Translations under genes and position numbers: made by a program
The notes under the pieces: generated by a model
The model's input: only the letters and a program-made list of their open reading frames with translations
The model's database searches: none
Told to the model about the DNA's origin: nothing
In this document: positions 5,654 to 5,941 of the stretch, piece after piece
Position numbering within the stretch: position 1 is the stretch's first letter
Layout of the letters: each line of letters opens with the position of its first letter
Origin: Terriglobia bacterium
GTDB taxonomy: Bacteria; Acidobacteriota; Terriglobia; UBA7540
Direction of reading: 5' to 3'
NCBI GenBank assembly: GCA_030036915.1
Contig: JASHSC010000459.1
Span: 1 to 5,941 of the forward strand
DNA: 5,941 nucleotides

Positions 5654-5941
5654 GTGAGCCACATTCTCATTGCCGGAAAAGACTGGCAGGCGCGAGCCCT
5701 TCTGCGCGCGCAATTGCTGGACGAGGGATTTGATGCCGAGGCGCAGGAGACGATTCCTGAGGCTGTGACCACACTAGGCGCGGGCGCGAAACTCCCCGAT
5801 TTATTTATCGCCGATATCTCCGCAAGCGATAACCCATCCTCCGACGTGGAAGCCCTCGCCGCCTGGGCGCGCAAACTTTCCATCTGGATTATCGCCAGCC
5901 GCACCTACATTATCGAAAAGGGCCTGCGCGGCCACGGCTTC
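5654..5941 (+). CDS. response-regulator receiver-like protein, partial (continues beyond right edge)
   Basis: GTG at 5654 opens 96 codons without a stop to the right edge, beginning MSHILIAGKDWQARALLRAQLLDEGFDAEAQ. The pattern is that of a CheY-like receiver domain: strand 1 (HILIAG), helix 1 (RALLRAQLLDEGF), then PDLFIADIS with D54 at the phospho-acceptor position, and a later strand SIWIIAS. Two-component receivers normally have an acidic pair at the end of strand 1; here the segment is G8-K9-D10, so only one acid is clearly kept. S82 may stand in for the conserved Ser/Thr. The conserved Lys and any output domain lie outside the window. It is divergent from the epimerase. Because homology is weak and the gene is cut, a different Rossmann-like fold is possible. 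Confidence 0.75.
   Translation, partial: MSHILIAGKDWQARALLRAQLLDEGFDAEAQETIPEAVTTLGAGAKLPDLFIADISASDNPSSDVEALAAWARKLSIWIIASRTYIIEKGLRGHGF

Noticed and set aside
5608..5904. Minus-strand open frame of 98 codons near the right edge
   Set aside because: The opposite strand has a consensus AGGAGG, a GTG start and a receiver-like protein. The minus-strand product has no recognisable features.

Overview
The window is high in GC (about 60% by eye) and reads as ordinary chromosomal DNA, most likely from an Acidobacteriota or a related soil or sediment bacterium. This rests on protein style, not on a marker gene. The clues are the ITDDCTALYNARHL signature at the start of the GGDEF domain, a RodZ-like protein followed by a helical-repeat protein, and a small intergenic palindrome whose minus strand reads HGQDGHAT. 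That last motif is a common dispersed repeat signature in Acidobacteriota, Verrucomicrobiota and Planctomycetota. There is no mobile element, tRNA, rRNA or CRISPR array.

Layout, left to right. (1) A GAF-GGDEF diguanylate cyclase on the minus strand (727 to 2), cut by the left edge. (2) A divergent intergenic region (728-934) with a strong sigma70-type promoter for the rightward genes and two copies of a split inverted repeat. (3) A rightward two-gene unit: a RodZ-like membrane protein (935-1882) and a helical-repeat protein of unknown function (1904-2935). (4) A leftward series, in transcription order: a TIGR01777-type epimerase (5471 to 4572), a MoaD-MoaE fusion (4490 to 3795) and an inositol monophosphatase-family enzyme (3738 to 2932). 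The last of these meets the rightward unit tail to tail, with the two stop codons overlapping. (5) A second divergent promoter region (5472-5653). (6) The first 96 codons of a receiver-like protein (5654 to the right edge).

How the genes fit together. The RodZ-like protein probably links the cytoplasm (MreB-binding face) to the periplasm. The following gene may act with it, but only co-orientation and a 21-nt gap support that. The fused molybdopterin synthase makes molybdopterin for molybdenum enzymes. The epimerase and the phosphatase have no visible link to it beyond shared orientation. The GGDEF protein and the receiver-like protein at the two edges are signalling proteins.

I found no convincing undescribed multi-gene system. 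The points most worth a second look are the paired operator-like repeats over the rodZ-like promoter, the internal Gly-Gly of the MoaD-MoaE fusion, the uncharacterised helical-repeat protein, and the receiver with an altered acidic pocket.
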